Part shown: positions 50,065-58,458 of the stretch, piece by piece
Layout: each line of letters starts with the position of its first letter
Position numbering within the stretch: the first letter of the stretch is position 1
From: JANJTY01 sp038257155
GTDB taxonomy: Bacteria > Pseudomonadota > Gammaproteobacteria > Xanthomonadales > Xanthomonadaceae
Assembly: GCA_038257155.1 (NCBI GenBank)
Contig: JBBSJP010000007.1
Location: forward strand, 1 to 64,000
Length of the DNA stretch: 64,000 nucleotides
Reading direction: 5' to 3'
Position numbers and translations under genes: made by a program
Notes under the pieces: generated by a model
Told to the model about the DNA's origin: nothing
Databases searched by the model: none
What the model saw: only the letters and a program-made list of their open reading frames with translations

Positions 50065-50577
50065 TCAGCGCGCCACCACCACGCGCGTCCCGGCTATCAG
50101 ATCGTGCACGCAACGCTGGTCCTCGCGGAAGATGAAAAGCACGTTCACCAACGCCGCCAGCGGGCCAATCATTGGAACATTGACGACCACCTGCACCGGC
50201 AGATAGCGCAGAGCCAGCAGTTTCCCGAGCGGTGGCTTGCGCCCTTCCAGGTCGACGATCTTGATCGCCAGAAGCTTCTTGCCCCAGGTCTGACCCCATT
50301 GCGCCAGGGGGTAGCCCTGTACCGCCACAAAAATGACGAATCCGATCACGGCCCAAAGCAGCAGCATCGACAAGGGCAACTGCTCGCCACGTGAACCAGC
50401 TTCCATCGCGGCCTGGAAATATCCGCCCGCGAACATTACCGGCGTCATGATCGCGAGCATCACGAGGCCGTCGATAAACGCCGCGCCAAGCCGGATCCAG
50501 CGACCGGCCAGCTCTGTTGCATCTTCCCGGTCAACCAGGGTTGCTTCCGGAGGACGGTAGGGGCTCTGCTCTTGCAT
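50065..50577 (-). CDS. RDD family membrane protein
   Basis: 170 residues with three predicted membrane helices. It carries the family's eponymous Arg and Asp residues ('AGRWIRLGAAFIDGLVMLAI' in helix 1 and the 'QTWGKKLLAIKIVDLEG' loop), and ends 'FREDQRCVHDLIAGTRVV', the standard RDD C-terminal motif. Function of the family is largely unknown; some act in transport or Na+/H+ antiport. It is convergent with nirS across a shared terminator. The 176 bp upstream (50578-50753) separate it from the PH-domain gene on the same strand. Confidence 0.88.
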   Translation of the reverse strand: MQEQSPYRPPEATLVDREDATELAGRWIRLGAAFIDGLVMLAIMTPVMFAGGYFQAAMEAGSRGEQLPLSMLLLWAVIGFVIFVAVQGYPLAQWGQTWGKKLLAIKIVDLEGRKPPLGKLLALRYLPVQVVVNVPMIGPLAALVNVLFIFREDQRCVHDLIAGTRVVVAR

Positions 50578-50753
50578 GGTTCATTCCTTCTTGGCACTGC
50601 GTCCGGCACCACGCCAGTACGCCCTGCACCACAGCCTATCGGCTCTATCAGGGCTGGGCAATGCGCGGGTGGATCGCAGCAGTCGAATGGGACAATGACG
50701 ACGACACTCGGGCCTTGCGCGCCGGCCTCCTGATGCCAATCCCGTCGAGCGCG

Positions 50754-51170
50754 TTATTCGATTCCGGTCTCGAACGTACGCACCTGCTTGGCCTCGCGCC
50801 GCGCCTCCACCAGTTGTCGGAGGGTCTCGCGCAGCGATTCAGAGTTCGGCAACCAGCGCAGATGCACTTCCGGTGTGGACGCGTCGGTGGTGTGCAGCAC
50901 AACGTCGCCGAGTCCGAAGAGGCGCTGCCATATGTGCTGTTTCATGCGCGTGTCGCGCACCCGATACAGCTCCAGGTCTTCGGTTACCTTGGTGAAGATG
51001 CCGCGCGTGGTCTTTAGCCGCTGGTCGGTGAGCACATAGACGTGGCAACGCGTCTCCAGCCAACGCCAGAATGCCCAGGGAATCGGGATCACCAGGATGC
51101 AGGCGACGAACCAGCCAAGGTTCTGCATCTGCGAGGGGTTGCCGGTCCACACCGTGCGTTCGTCGTTCAT
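50754..51170 (-). CDS. membrane protein with bacterial PH domain (YdbS-like)
   Basis: 138 residues from ATG 51170; the open frame to 51575 overlaps the FGE-like gene and is a shadow. One hydrophobic hairpin or helix at about 18-37 ('GWFVACILVIPIPWAFWRWL'), then a bPH2/YdbS-type beta domain: 'CHVYVLTDQRLKTTRGIFTK', 'LELYRVRDTRMKQHIWQRLF', 'GLGDVVLHTTDASTPEVHL', and a helical tail. These domains sit at the cytoplasmic face of the membrane, role unknown. Compact gene, 71 bp from the FGE-like gene on the same strand, possibly in one transcript. Confidence 0.85.
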   Translation of the reverse strand: MNDERTVWTGNPSQMQNLGWFVACILVIPIPWAFWRWLETRCHVYVLTDQRLKTTRGIFTKVTEDLELYRVRDTRMKQHIWQRLFGLGDVVLHTTDASTPEVHLRWLPNSESLRETLRQLVEARREAKQVRTFETGIE

Positions 51171-51241
51171 GCGTGAGTCCGTTGGGGTTGGCCATGGTAC
51201 TGGAATGCTGATGAGCCGCGGCGACGCCGCCAGCGTGTCGA

Positions 51242-52078
51242 TCAAGGCGAGTCGGCGCAGCAGCGAAAACCGCTGCTGAAGTTCCAGGCTGCAAACGTCG
51301 GGGCGGTGTTGAGATACAGGCAGCCAGCCCCCTGAATCGTGGTATCGACGTAAAACCCGCCGCGCAAGGTTCCCTGCGCATCGGCCGTCCATTCGGCGAG
51401 GTTGCCCACCATATCCAATACGCCGTCCTCGCTGGCGCAGTCCGGATTGGCGCCGCTGCGGTCCAGTCCGTGCCACAGCTGATTGAGGCAGGGGTGATCG
51501 AGCTCTTCCCAGATCCACGGATCGACTGTCGCGAAATACTCCACTGCCGGATGCAGGCTTCGATGGCCATTGCAACGCGCCGGATCCGCGCTATTGCCGT
51601 AGGGCCAGGTCGTGCCCTGGCTGCCGCGGCAGGCGCGGAGCCATTCGACATCGCTGCACAATCGCTTGCCCGCTGCAGCACAGGCAGCCTCCGCCTGCGC
51701 ACCGCTGATGTAGGCCTGCGGCACGGCATTGGCTGCCGAAATGGCCCGCACTTCGGCCTCGCCTGGATTGCGAAACGGCGATAGCGGCAGACCCGCACTG
51801 CCGTCCGCAGTGCTCACCAGCGAGGCCTCGTACTGATCGATGCAAAACGAGTCGACACGCAGCATTCCTGCCGGACAGCCACCGATTCCCGAGGATTCAG
51901 TCGCACCAGCATTGGGCTGCGGCATGTCCTTGGCAGTGCAGGTCCAGGTTTCAAAGCGGTCCGAGAAGGCGAGGTAAACGCCCGCATCCGCGGCGTGCGC
52001 GCTAACCGCCATTGTGTTGACGGACAGCAACATCGCCAGCCGTAGGGCACCCGCTTGCAAGGCCTGGTTTAGCACCAT
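51242..52078 (-). CDS. exported formylglycine-generating-enzyme-fold (SUMF1/FGE-sulfatase) protein
   Basis: 278 residues from ATG 52078, with GGGGGAG upstream; the frame runs back to 52198 but the signal peptide (LAMLLSVNTMAVSAHA) begins here. After the signal comes 'FSDRFETWTC' and a Cys-rich linker, then the FGE fold: 'CPAGMLRVDSFCIDQYEASL', 'ISGAQAEAACAAAGKRLCSD', 'GVLDMVGNLAEWTAD' and 'SSGFRCCADS'. Nine or more Cys suggest an oxidised periplasmic or secreted protein. The fold also serves protein kinases, hercynine synthases and non-enzymatic roles; no sulfatase is adjacent, so the true function is open. Confidence 0.8.
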   Translation of the reverse strand: MVLNQALQAGALRLAMLLSVNTMAVSAHAADAGVYLAFSDRFETWTCTAKDMPQPNAGATESSGIGGCPAGMLRVDSFCIDQYEASLVSTADGSAGLPLSPFRNPGEAEVRAISAANAVPQAYISGAQAEAACAAAGKRLCSDVEWLRACRGSQGTTWPYGNSADPARCNGHRSLHPAVEYFATVDPWIWEELDHPCLNQLWHGLDRSGANPDCASEDGVLDMVGNLAEWTADAQGTLRGGFYVDTTIQGAGCLYLNTAPTFAAWNFSSGFRCCADSP

Positions 52079-52328
52079 GGACTCCCCCCTGTGTGCGCCA
52101 ATTGTACGCTGGCGTGGGCGCTGTACCGAGGGCTGCGCTTTGCCTGAAACGCCGATTGGCGGACAACTGCGCCCGCGCTGCCGGACGTCCGGCGTCATTC
52201 ACCCTGTGCTGCTGGCGTGGGTTGGTTCCGCGCCCTGGTTCCCGGGTGCACGTGCCCTCCGCACCCAGGCATATGCAGGAGCGCGGCGCGAGGCATAATC
52301 GCTGCGAACTTCCCCACTGGCGCAGGCT

Positions 52329-54026
52329 ATGGAAAAGATCTGGCTCAAGCACTATCCGGCTGGCGTGCCGGCAATGATCGATCCAGAGCGCTACCCCTCG
52401 CTGGTGGCGCTGATGGAAGAGGCCTTTGTCAACTTCCGCGAGCGACCGGCCTACGAACTGATGGGCAAGTCGATCAGCTTTGGCGATATCGACCGACTTT
52501 CGACCCAGCTTGCCGCCCATCTGCAGGCGCGCGGCATCGGCAAGGGCGACCGCGTCGCGATCATGCTGCCCAATGTATTGCAGTACCCGATCGCGGTGGC
52601 CGGCATCCTGCGCGCTGGCGGCATCGTGGTGAACATCAATCCGCTCTACACCGCACGCGAACTCAAGCACCAGCTGCAGGATTCCGGCGCGCGCGCGCTG
52701 ATCGTGATCGAAAATTTCGCGAAGACGGCGCAGGAGGTGCTAGGTGATACGCCGGTCGAGCACGTCATCCTGGCCTCGGTCGGCGAGATGCTGGGTTTTC
52801 CCAAGGGCCGCATCGTCGACTTCATGCTGCGCCGGGTAAAGAAACTGATTCCGGCGTTTTCCCTGCCACACGCGATTCGCTTCAGGGCGGCCCTGGCTGA
52901 CGGCGCGCGGCGCAAGCTCAACCCAGTTCCAATCAAGCCCGGCGACGTCGCCGTACTGCAGTACACAGGCGGCACGACGGGCGTGGCCAAGGGCGCCATG
53001 CTGCTGCATCGCACGGTGATCGCCAGCCTGCTGGCGGCCGAGGCCTGGATGCAACCGGGTCTTGCGCGGCGCCCGATCAGTGGCCAACTGAAGATCGTCT
53101 GTGCGCTGCCGCTGTACCACGTGTTTGCCTTCATCTCGTGCTCGCTGCTCGGCATGCGCGCCGGGGCGCTGAACATTCTCATCCCCAACCCGCGCGATAT
53201 CGGCGGCATGCTGGAGTCGCTCAAACCGCATCGCATCAATGTGTTTCCCGCGGTGAACACCCTGTTCAATGCCGTCGCCAACCACCCCAAGGCCTCTGAA
53301 ATGGACTGGTCGGAACTGGTTATCGCCAATGGCGGCGGCACCGCCGTGGTTGAGGCGACCGCGAAGAAATGGCTGGCGGTGACTGGCTGCCCGGTGGTCG
53401 AAGGCTATGGCCTGTCAGAAAGCTGTTCGGGCATCACCTGCAATCCGACCGACAACGACACCTACACCGGCACCATCGGCCTGCCGCTACCGAACATGGA
53501 AGTGCGCCTGCTCGACGACGACGGCCATGAAGTCGCGCCCGGTCAGCCCGGCGAGATAGCACTCAGCGGACCACAGATCATGGCCGGCTACTGGCAACGA
53601 CCGGAGGAAACCGCGCGCTCTATGACGGCTGACGGGTTCTTCCTCACCGGCGATGTCGGCGTGGTCGACGAGCGCGGCTATTTCAAGATTGTCGACCGCA
53701 AGAAGGACATGATCCTGGTGTCCGGGTTCAACGTGTACCCAAACGAGATCGAGGCCGTGGCCACGGCGTGCCCCGGTGTTCTCGAATGCGCCGCGATCGG
53801 CATCCCGGATGCCAACTCCGGCGAGGCGGTGAAGCTGTTCGTTGTGCGCAAGGATCCGGCGCTGACCATCGAGCAGGTGCAGGCCTTTTTGGCCACCCAG
53901 CTCACCGGCTACAAGAAGCCCAAGCAGATTGCCTTTATCGACGAATTGCCCAAGAGCAATGTCGGCAAGATTCTGCGTCGCGAGCTTCGCGATCGCGAAC
54001 CCGCCGTGAACCAAGCCGCGAGCTGA
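52329..54026 (+). CDS. fadD: long-chain fatty acid-CoA ligase
   Basis: 565 residues, typical FadD length (561 in E. coli). ANL superfamily motifs are complete: P-loop 'LQYTGGTTGVAKGAMLLHR', A5 'VEGYGLSESC', 'LTGDVGVVDERGYFKIVDRK', the hinge 'VSGFNVYPNEIE', and catalytic Lys in 'KSNVGKILRRELR'. The linker 'RKKDMILVSGFNVYP' is the FadD version. It adenylates long-chain fatty acids and loads CoA, feeding beta-oxidation with the thiolase and ETF in this window. Located at or near the inner membrane. Own promoter in the 250 bp upstream; the next gene is 101 bp downstream. Confidence 0.93.
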   Translation: MEKIWLKHYPAGVPAMIDPERYPSLVALMEEAFVNFRERPAYELMGKSISFGDIDRLSTQLAAHLQARGIGKGDRVAIMLPNVLQYPIAVAGILRAGGIVVNINPLYTARELKHQLQDSGARALIVIENFAKTAQEVLGDTPVEHVILASVGEMLGFPKGRIVDFMLRRVKKLIPAFSLPHAIRFRAALADGARRKLNPVPIKPGDVAVLQYTGGTTGVAKGAMLLHRTVIASLLAAEAWMQPGLARRPISGQLKIVCALPLYHVFAFISCSLLGMRAGALNILIPNPRDIGGMLESLKPHRINVFPAVNTLFNAVANHPKASEMDWSELVIANGGGTAVVEATAKKWLAVTGCPVVEGYGLSESCSGITCNPTDNDTYTGTIGLPLPNMEVRLLDDDGHEVAPGQPGEIALSGPQIMAGYWQRPEETARSMTADGFFLTGDVGVVDERGYFKIVDRKKDMILVSGFNVYPNEIEAVATACPGVLECAAIGIPDANSGEAVKLFVVRKDPALTIEQVQAFLATQLTGYKKPKQIAFIDELPKSNVGKILRRELRDREPAVNQAAS

Positions 54027-54126
54027 GGCCAGCATGGTCGGATGCACCACCGCCCCTCCTTGCTGAAGTCATCGCTTGCCTCACCCTCGTGACCGCCCTC
54101 CCTGTTCACCCGCCAAGGAGCTCGAA

Positions 54127-54993
54127 ATGACTGGTTTTTCTTCCCCTTCACGAGGCGCTCGCCCGAGTGCGGCCGCCGCCCTGCTGTCCCTGCTGTTGGC
54201 AGTACCTGGCTGCGCTCAGCCGCCGCCTCCGATGGAGTCCATCCTGCTCACCGCCACCCTGCCAGTCCAGGCGCTGCAGCTCAGCACCCTCGCGAAAGCG
54301 GCCGCGCAGGGCAACCTCATGGCCTTCGATGAATTGAAGGAGCGGCAAGTACAGCTGCGCAGTGATCTGGCCGCGCTGCAGACGGGTGATGCCCAGCGCG
54401 GCATCGCAGCGCCCAAGCCCACGATGGAAGCACAGCTGCGCAGCCTGCAGTCTGCCTGGACGGAAGTTGATCTCGCGACCACGCGCCTGCTGGGCCTGCA
54501 GGACGTGGTAGATGACAGTGCCGAGAAGGCGCAGCGGTTGGCCATGATGGTGCCGGCATTCCAGAGTCGCGCAGACGAACTGTTCCGCAGCCTTGCCGAG
54601 TCGGGCGCGCCGGCAGCTCAGGTGGTGCATGCCAATCGCCTGCTGTTGCTGCCGGAACGCGTACAGCGTCGATTGCCCAGCGCACTGGCGGGCGGCCCGG
54701 AGGCGGTCTCTTCGTTCGATGCGCTGGCGCGCGACTGTGCGATGCTGCAACGCGCTGCGATCTCGTTGCGCGAAGGCAGCTCGGCCGAAGCTGTCCCTGC
54801 CCTGACCCACCCCACTGCGCTGGAAGCCCTGACGCAGATCGACGAGATGCTGCCGGAGCTGCAGCAGACCTGCAGCACCCTGGTTTCCGAGGCGCACAAG
54901 TTGGTCGAGGCCAATGAACTGGCCGAGGAGATAGGCATAGCCGCCGCGCGGCTGCAGGACGAAGCCGGGGCGCTGCTGCAGCAGTACCGCTGA
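54127..54993 (+). CDS. lipoprotein with PilJ-type N-terminal sensor domain
   Basis: 288 residues from ATG 54127, with AAGGAG six bases upstream. Lipoprotein-like signal (LLSLLLAVPGC). The mature part is all alpha-helical and contains the pattern of PilJ/NarX-like four-helix sensor domains twice, for example 'AAAQGNLMAFDELKERQVQL', then 'SLQSAWTEVDLATTRLL' and 'ELQQTCSTLVSEAHKLVEAN'. In PilJ this domain senses signals for type IV pili chemoreceptors; here it is stand-alone, without HAMP or methyl-accepting domains. It may be a periplasmic accessory to a chemosensory system encoded elsewhere. Follows fadD by 100 bp. Confidence 0.65.
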   Translation: MTGFSSPSRGARPSAAAALLSLLLAVPGCAQPPPPMESILLTATLPVQALQLSTLAKAAAQGNLMAFDELKERQVQLRSDLAALQTGDAQRGIAAPKPTMEAQLRSLQSAWTEVDLATTRLLGLQDVVDDSAEKAQRLAMMVPAFQSRADELFRSLAESGAPAAQVVHANRLLLLPERVQRRLPSALAGGPEAVSSFDALARDCAMLQRAAISLREGSSAEAVPALTHPTALEALTQIDEMLPELQQTCSTLVSEAHKLVEANELAEEIGIAAARLQDEAGALLQQYR

Positions 54994-55065
54994 GCTGGGC
55001 AGCGCCAGGCAAATCAGTCTTGTGTTTCGGGTTCATGAAGGGTGAGATCGGACCGCCGGGCGGCG

Positions 55066-55593
55066 CTACCGACGAGACGCCTCGTACTGCTCAGCAATCT
55101 CGACCAGTTTCGCCAGAGTATTCATGTTGCGCGCGGTGCCTCGCTTCGCGATCGGGATGACCAGCTTCGACTCCGCGATGCCGTCTCCGTAATGCACATG
55201 GATCTCGCGTTCCGCGCGTTGAAGGTCCTCTTCCTTGCGTCCACGCACGTCATCCAGGCAATCAACCGGCAAAGGGGCATCGAAGAAGATCACCAGGTTG
55301 CGGTTCGGGGCGGCCAGCGGGAACGGATTCCTGGCCAGCACGGACCGCATTTGCGCAGGCGTGCGAATCACCACGCCCACGGGCTTGCCGGCGTACTCGC
55401 GCAGCCGGTCTTCCAGTGCCTCCCTGGCCTGGCTCGCGGTGAGATCTGTCTCGAAAACGACATTGCCACTGGCGACGTAGGTCCGCACCCCGGCAAACCC
55501 GGCAGCCTCGCACAGGGTTTTCAGATGCGCCATCGGCAACTTGCCCGTGCCTCCAACATTGACGGCTCGCAGCAGTGCGATGAACACGGCCAT
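55066..55593 (-). CDS. DUF1697 family protein
   Basis: 175 residues with the DUF1697 hallmark start 'FIALLRAVNVGGTGKLPMAH', then 'LCEAAGFAGVRTYVASGNVV', 'GVVIRTPAQMRSVLARNPF', 'NRNLVIFFDAPLP', and ending 'IPIAKRGTARNMNTLAKLVE'. This widespread family has no established biochemical role; it is cytoplasmic and about this length everywhere. It is convergent with the PilJ-N lipoprotein gene (72 bp). Confidence 0.9.
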   Translation of the reverse strand: MAVFIALLRAVNVGGTGKLPMAHLKTLCEAAGFAGVRTYVASGNVVFETDLTASQAREALEDRLREYAGKPVGVVIRTPAQMRSVLARNPFPLAAPNRNLVIFFDAPLPVDCLDDVRGRKEEDLQRAEREIHVHYGDGIAESKLVIPIAKRGTARNMNTLAKLVEIAEQYEASRR

Positions 55594-55679
55594 TCAGACC
55601 TCCCTGCGGACCTGCGAAACGCTTTGGTCAGTGCCTTTGACCAAGTGGCGCCCAGCAAAAACCGCGTGGTGAAACCGAC

Positions 55680-56609
55680 TCACTCGAAACCGTTTTCGAA
55701 CAGCGCATCGGGCAGCCCGTCACTGCTGGCGGTGGCGCGCAGAACCAAACCCAGACTGCCGTTGAATGGCAGGGAATCGGCCTGCAGATGCAGGATCACC
55801 GACGCGGTGTCGGCAGTCAGGGTGGGCAACTCCAGCGGCACCGGAGGCAACTGCAAACCCTCCACCGGCATGCTGCCGCTGAAACTCTCCGGCTCCACAA
55901 CCAGGTCGACCACCAGATTATCCGGCTGCGAGCGATCGAGCGTTCCACTCAAAGGCAACGAAAGCGGCAACGCATCCATCGGCACGTCAAGCGGATCGGT
56001 ATCAGGCAGGCTGATGCGCAAGACAAAGGCGAGCTCCACCGGCACCTGCAATTCGAACGCGAACACGTCGGCATCCGGCGTGCTCAACAGATCACCCACC
56101 GCCGACGCCGATTGCGTCACGGTGATCGAAGTGATCTGGGCAGCATCGCCGAGTGGCAGCGACACCGGCGTGCCGCCCGGATAGATGAAGCCGGGATTGA
56201 TCGTGTAGAAAGTGTCATACGTTGCGCTGGCCTCCACCGCCATGGGAACGCTGCCAGCCAGCAGGAGATCCAGCGCCAGCCCGGACAGCGTCAGCTGCAG
56301 CGCGGGATACTGCACATCCAGTTCAAACAGGCCCGCGGCGACATCTTCATGCACGGCCGTGCTCTCGATCTCGACGCTGACCGGAATCGGATTGTTGCCA
56401 CTGCCACCGAACACGCCTGGACGGGTCTGGGTGCCAGCCGGGTTGTTGGTGGGGTCGTAGTCACCGATGAGGTGACCGCTGTTGCTCATGCTGGCGTCCA
56501 ATGCCAGCGTCGCCGAACTTTGCGCGGCATCCACGATTGCCGAGAAGTCCTGCGCTCCTGTTGCTGCAGGCACGAGGCAACAAGCCAGCAGCAGGGTCAA
56601 TCGCTTCAT
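55680..56609 (-). CDS. secreted beta-rich protein ending in LFENGFE
   Basis: 309 residues from ATG 56609, with GGAAGGA upstream; the much longer open frame to 57380 overlaps the next gene and is a shadow. Signal peptide (LLLACCLVPAATG). The mature part is acidic, Leu/Val/Pro-rich and beta-stranded, with Ca-binding-like or surface-like strands ('ESTAVHEDVAAGLFELDVQY', 'PVELAFVLRISLPDTDPLDV'). No known domain. It ends 'DGLPDALFENGFE'. Probably in an operon with the upstream secreted gene on the same strand, which shares the signature. Confidence 0.65.
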   Translation of the reverse strand: MKRLTLLLACCLVPAATGAQDFSAIVDAAQSSATLALDASMSNSGHLIGDYDPTNNPAGTQTRPGVFGGSGNNPIPVSVEIESTAVHEDVAAGLFELDVQYPALQLTLSGLALDLLLAGSVPMAVEASATYDTFYTINPGFIYPGGTPVSLPLGDAAQITSITVTQSASAVGDLLSTPDADVFAFELQVPVELAFVLRISLPDTDPLDVPMDALPLSLPLSGTLDRSQPDNLVVDLVVEPESFSGSMPVEGLQLPPVPLELPTLTADTASVILHLQADSLPFNGSLGLVLRATASSDGLPDALFENGFE

Positions 56610-56703
56610 CACGCGGTCCTTCCAAATGCCGAGGCGCATGGTGGCGCCTGCGACGGCTCCAGTCCAGCCGAGTCCGCGTCCTGCCAATGCCCGGCAAACC
56701 CGA

Positions 56704-58329
56704 TTAGTGGTGCAGGCTCGATTGCGCTTCGAAGCCGTCGAGCTGGATGTAGGGTCGCGGAGTGACGTCGTACAGCGAGGTGCGGTGACCGCTGAAGTCC
56801 ACCAGCACCAGGCGCAACTGGAAATCGGCATTGAGGTAGCGCAATTTGCCGTCCATCGGGATGCGGCGCTCGTACCAGCCCGGCGATCCGTCGAGCGGCT
56901 GGAACACCGTGCTCCAGTTGACACCACCGCCACTGCGTTCGGCCCACAGCGGGTTGCGTTCCTCGGGCAGGTTGCGCGTCGGCTCCATCCCGCGCCACAG
57001 GGGCAAGGTGTAGATCCGTTCCAGTGCGTCGGACGATTCCTCGACCTGCATGCGAACCACCAGGTCATCGCTGGTCGGATCGTAGCGAAACAGCACCTGG
57101 ACCATCTGGGGAAAGTCTGGCGGTGGTGTCTGGCCATCGTGCAACACGTACACGCCATGTGCCGTGGGTGCGGCCAACACCTGGCCATTGTCGGATAGCT
57201 GGGCACGCAGGAACACCGGATTGGGATTGCCGGACAGGCGCTGCGATCCGGCCACGTAGCGCGCAGGGCCATCGAGGCGCTGGAAGTACCCATAGGGCGT
57301 CGCGGTGCCAGGGTCGCTGAGCATATAGACGCGACCGGCATGGTCAGCCAGCAGCATCCGTCCGGCATGGCGCGGTTCATCGCTCAGGGTCTGCCGTGTG
57401 CTGTTGCCGGCCTGCTGCAGGAAACAGCGCGCGGTGATCTCGGCCTGGGCTTCGGTGCAATAGCCGAACAGGAGGCCATCGTCGGTGACCTGCACCTGCG
57501 CAGTGAGCATTTGCTCATCGCCGGAAATGTCCTCCACGACACGGGTTGCCGCGCTCGTGCCGATGCCGTGATTGAGCCAGTAGCGGTTGCGACCGACCTC
57601 GTTGAAATGATTCTCGGCAGCGACATACCAGTGGCCTCCGTCGGCACTCATGTCGAAGCCGAACAGGGAACGCGGATTGAGTCCCAGATAGGCGAAGAAG
57701 GCATCGCTGGCCAACAGGTTGGCGGAAGGAAACTCGGCCTGCAGGTCGACCGTGAACACCCGATGTTGCCAGCGGTCCATGAACATGCCGAGGCTGCCAT
57801 CGTCGGACACCCGCTGCTGGCCATCGGACAGCGCGTAGTTCGGCCCGACCAGGTCGAACATCAACTGCATCGCCGCGCCGGCGCCATTGATGCGCCAGAA
57901 CTGGGTGAGCGAGTCGAGCTGGGCCATGTCGCCGTCCAGGTCGGTACGCACGAACAAGCCATTGAGCGTGGAACCAGGATCCAGCACCGGCAGGGCGATG
58001 GCCGACTGCTGCGCACCGGTGCCGTCCGTGTTGATGCTCCACACCTGGTGCCGCGGATCCTGGAAATGGTTGTAGAGCACGAACCACAGCCGCGTGCCAT
58101 CGCCGCTCAGCGCCACATCGGCGGCGTAATAGGGCGCGGCGGTGGCGAGTCCGAGTTCGGGTGGCAGATTGGGCCCGGCCACGATTCGCTCGTAGGCGAT
58201 GTGCTCGATGTTGGCATCGAAGAAGCCATCGGATGGCTTTTGCGCGTAAAGCGCACTGCCGCCCAGGCCCAGGGTCGCCAGCGCCAGGCGCGCGTAGACA
58301 TCGAACCACCGCATGCCCTGTGCGTTCAT
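56704..58329 (-). CDS. exported beta-propeller-like protein ending in LDGFEAQSSLHH
   Basis: 541 residues. ATG 58329 has AGGGGGG six bases upstream; the next ATG, 58314, is also possible. Signal peptide or anchor ('VYARLALATLGLGGSALYAQ'), then repeated strands with DG-x-x-W/F and 'ALSGDGTRLWFVLYN', 'QVWSINTDGTG', 'DDGSLGMFMDRWQHRV' and 'RMLLADHAGRVYMLSD', as in TolB/WD40-type propellers. No catalytic residues recognised. The C-terminal tail 'PYIQLDGFEAQSSLHH' carries a variant of the GFE signature. 94 bp upstream of the next gene on the same strand, which also ends in GFE. Confidence 0.65.
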   Translation of the reverse strand: MNAQGMRWFDVYARLALATLGLGGSALYAQKPSDGFFDANIEHIAYERIVAGPNLPPELGLATAAPYYAADVALSGDGTRLWFVLYNHFQDPRHQVWSINTDGTGAQQSAIALPVLDPGSTLNGLFVRTDLDGDMAQLDSLTQFWRINGAGAAMQLMFDLVGPNYALSDGQQRVSDDGSLGMFMDRWQHRVFTVDLQAEFPSANLLASDAFFAYLGLNPRSLFGFDMSADGGHWYVAAENHFNEVGRNRYWLNHGIGTSAATRVVEDISGDEQMLTAQVQVTDDGLLFGYCTEAQAEITARCFLQQAGNSTRQTLSDEPRHAGRMLLADHAGRVYMLSDPGTATPYGYFQRLDGPARYVAGSQRLSGNPNPVFLRAQLSDNGQVLAAPTAHGVYVLHDGQTPPPDFPQMVQVLFRYDPTSDDLVVRMQVEESSDALERIYTLPLWRGMEPTRNLPEERNPLWAERSGGGVNWSTVFQPLDGSPGWYERRIPMDGKLRYLNADFQLRLVLVDFSGHRTSLYDVTPRPYIQLDGFEAQSSLHH

Positions 58330-58458
58330 CAGGCGCCCCCCTGCATCGCTACTGTCTTCACCACCATACGCCGCCGGGACGGCGATTCAAGCGGCCCTGT
58401 GCTTATCGATCGCGCTACTCGATGCCGCGTCGCGATCCAGCATTGCTTGCTGGCCGAC

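Noticed and set aside
50754..51575. 273-codon version of the PH-domain gene
   Set aside because: Its first half overlaps the FGE-fold gene in another frame; the PH domain begins at 51170.
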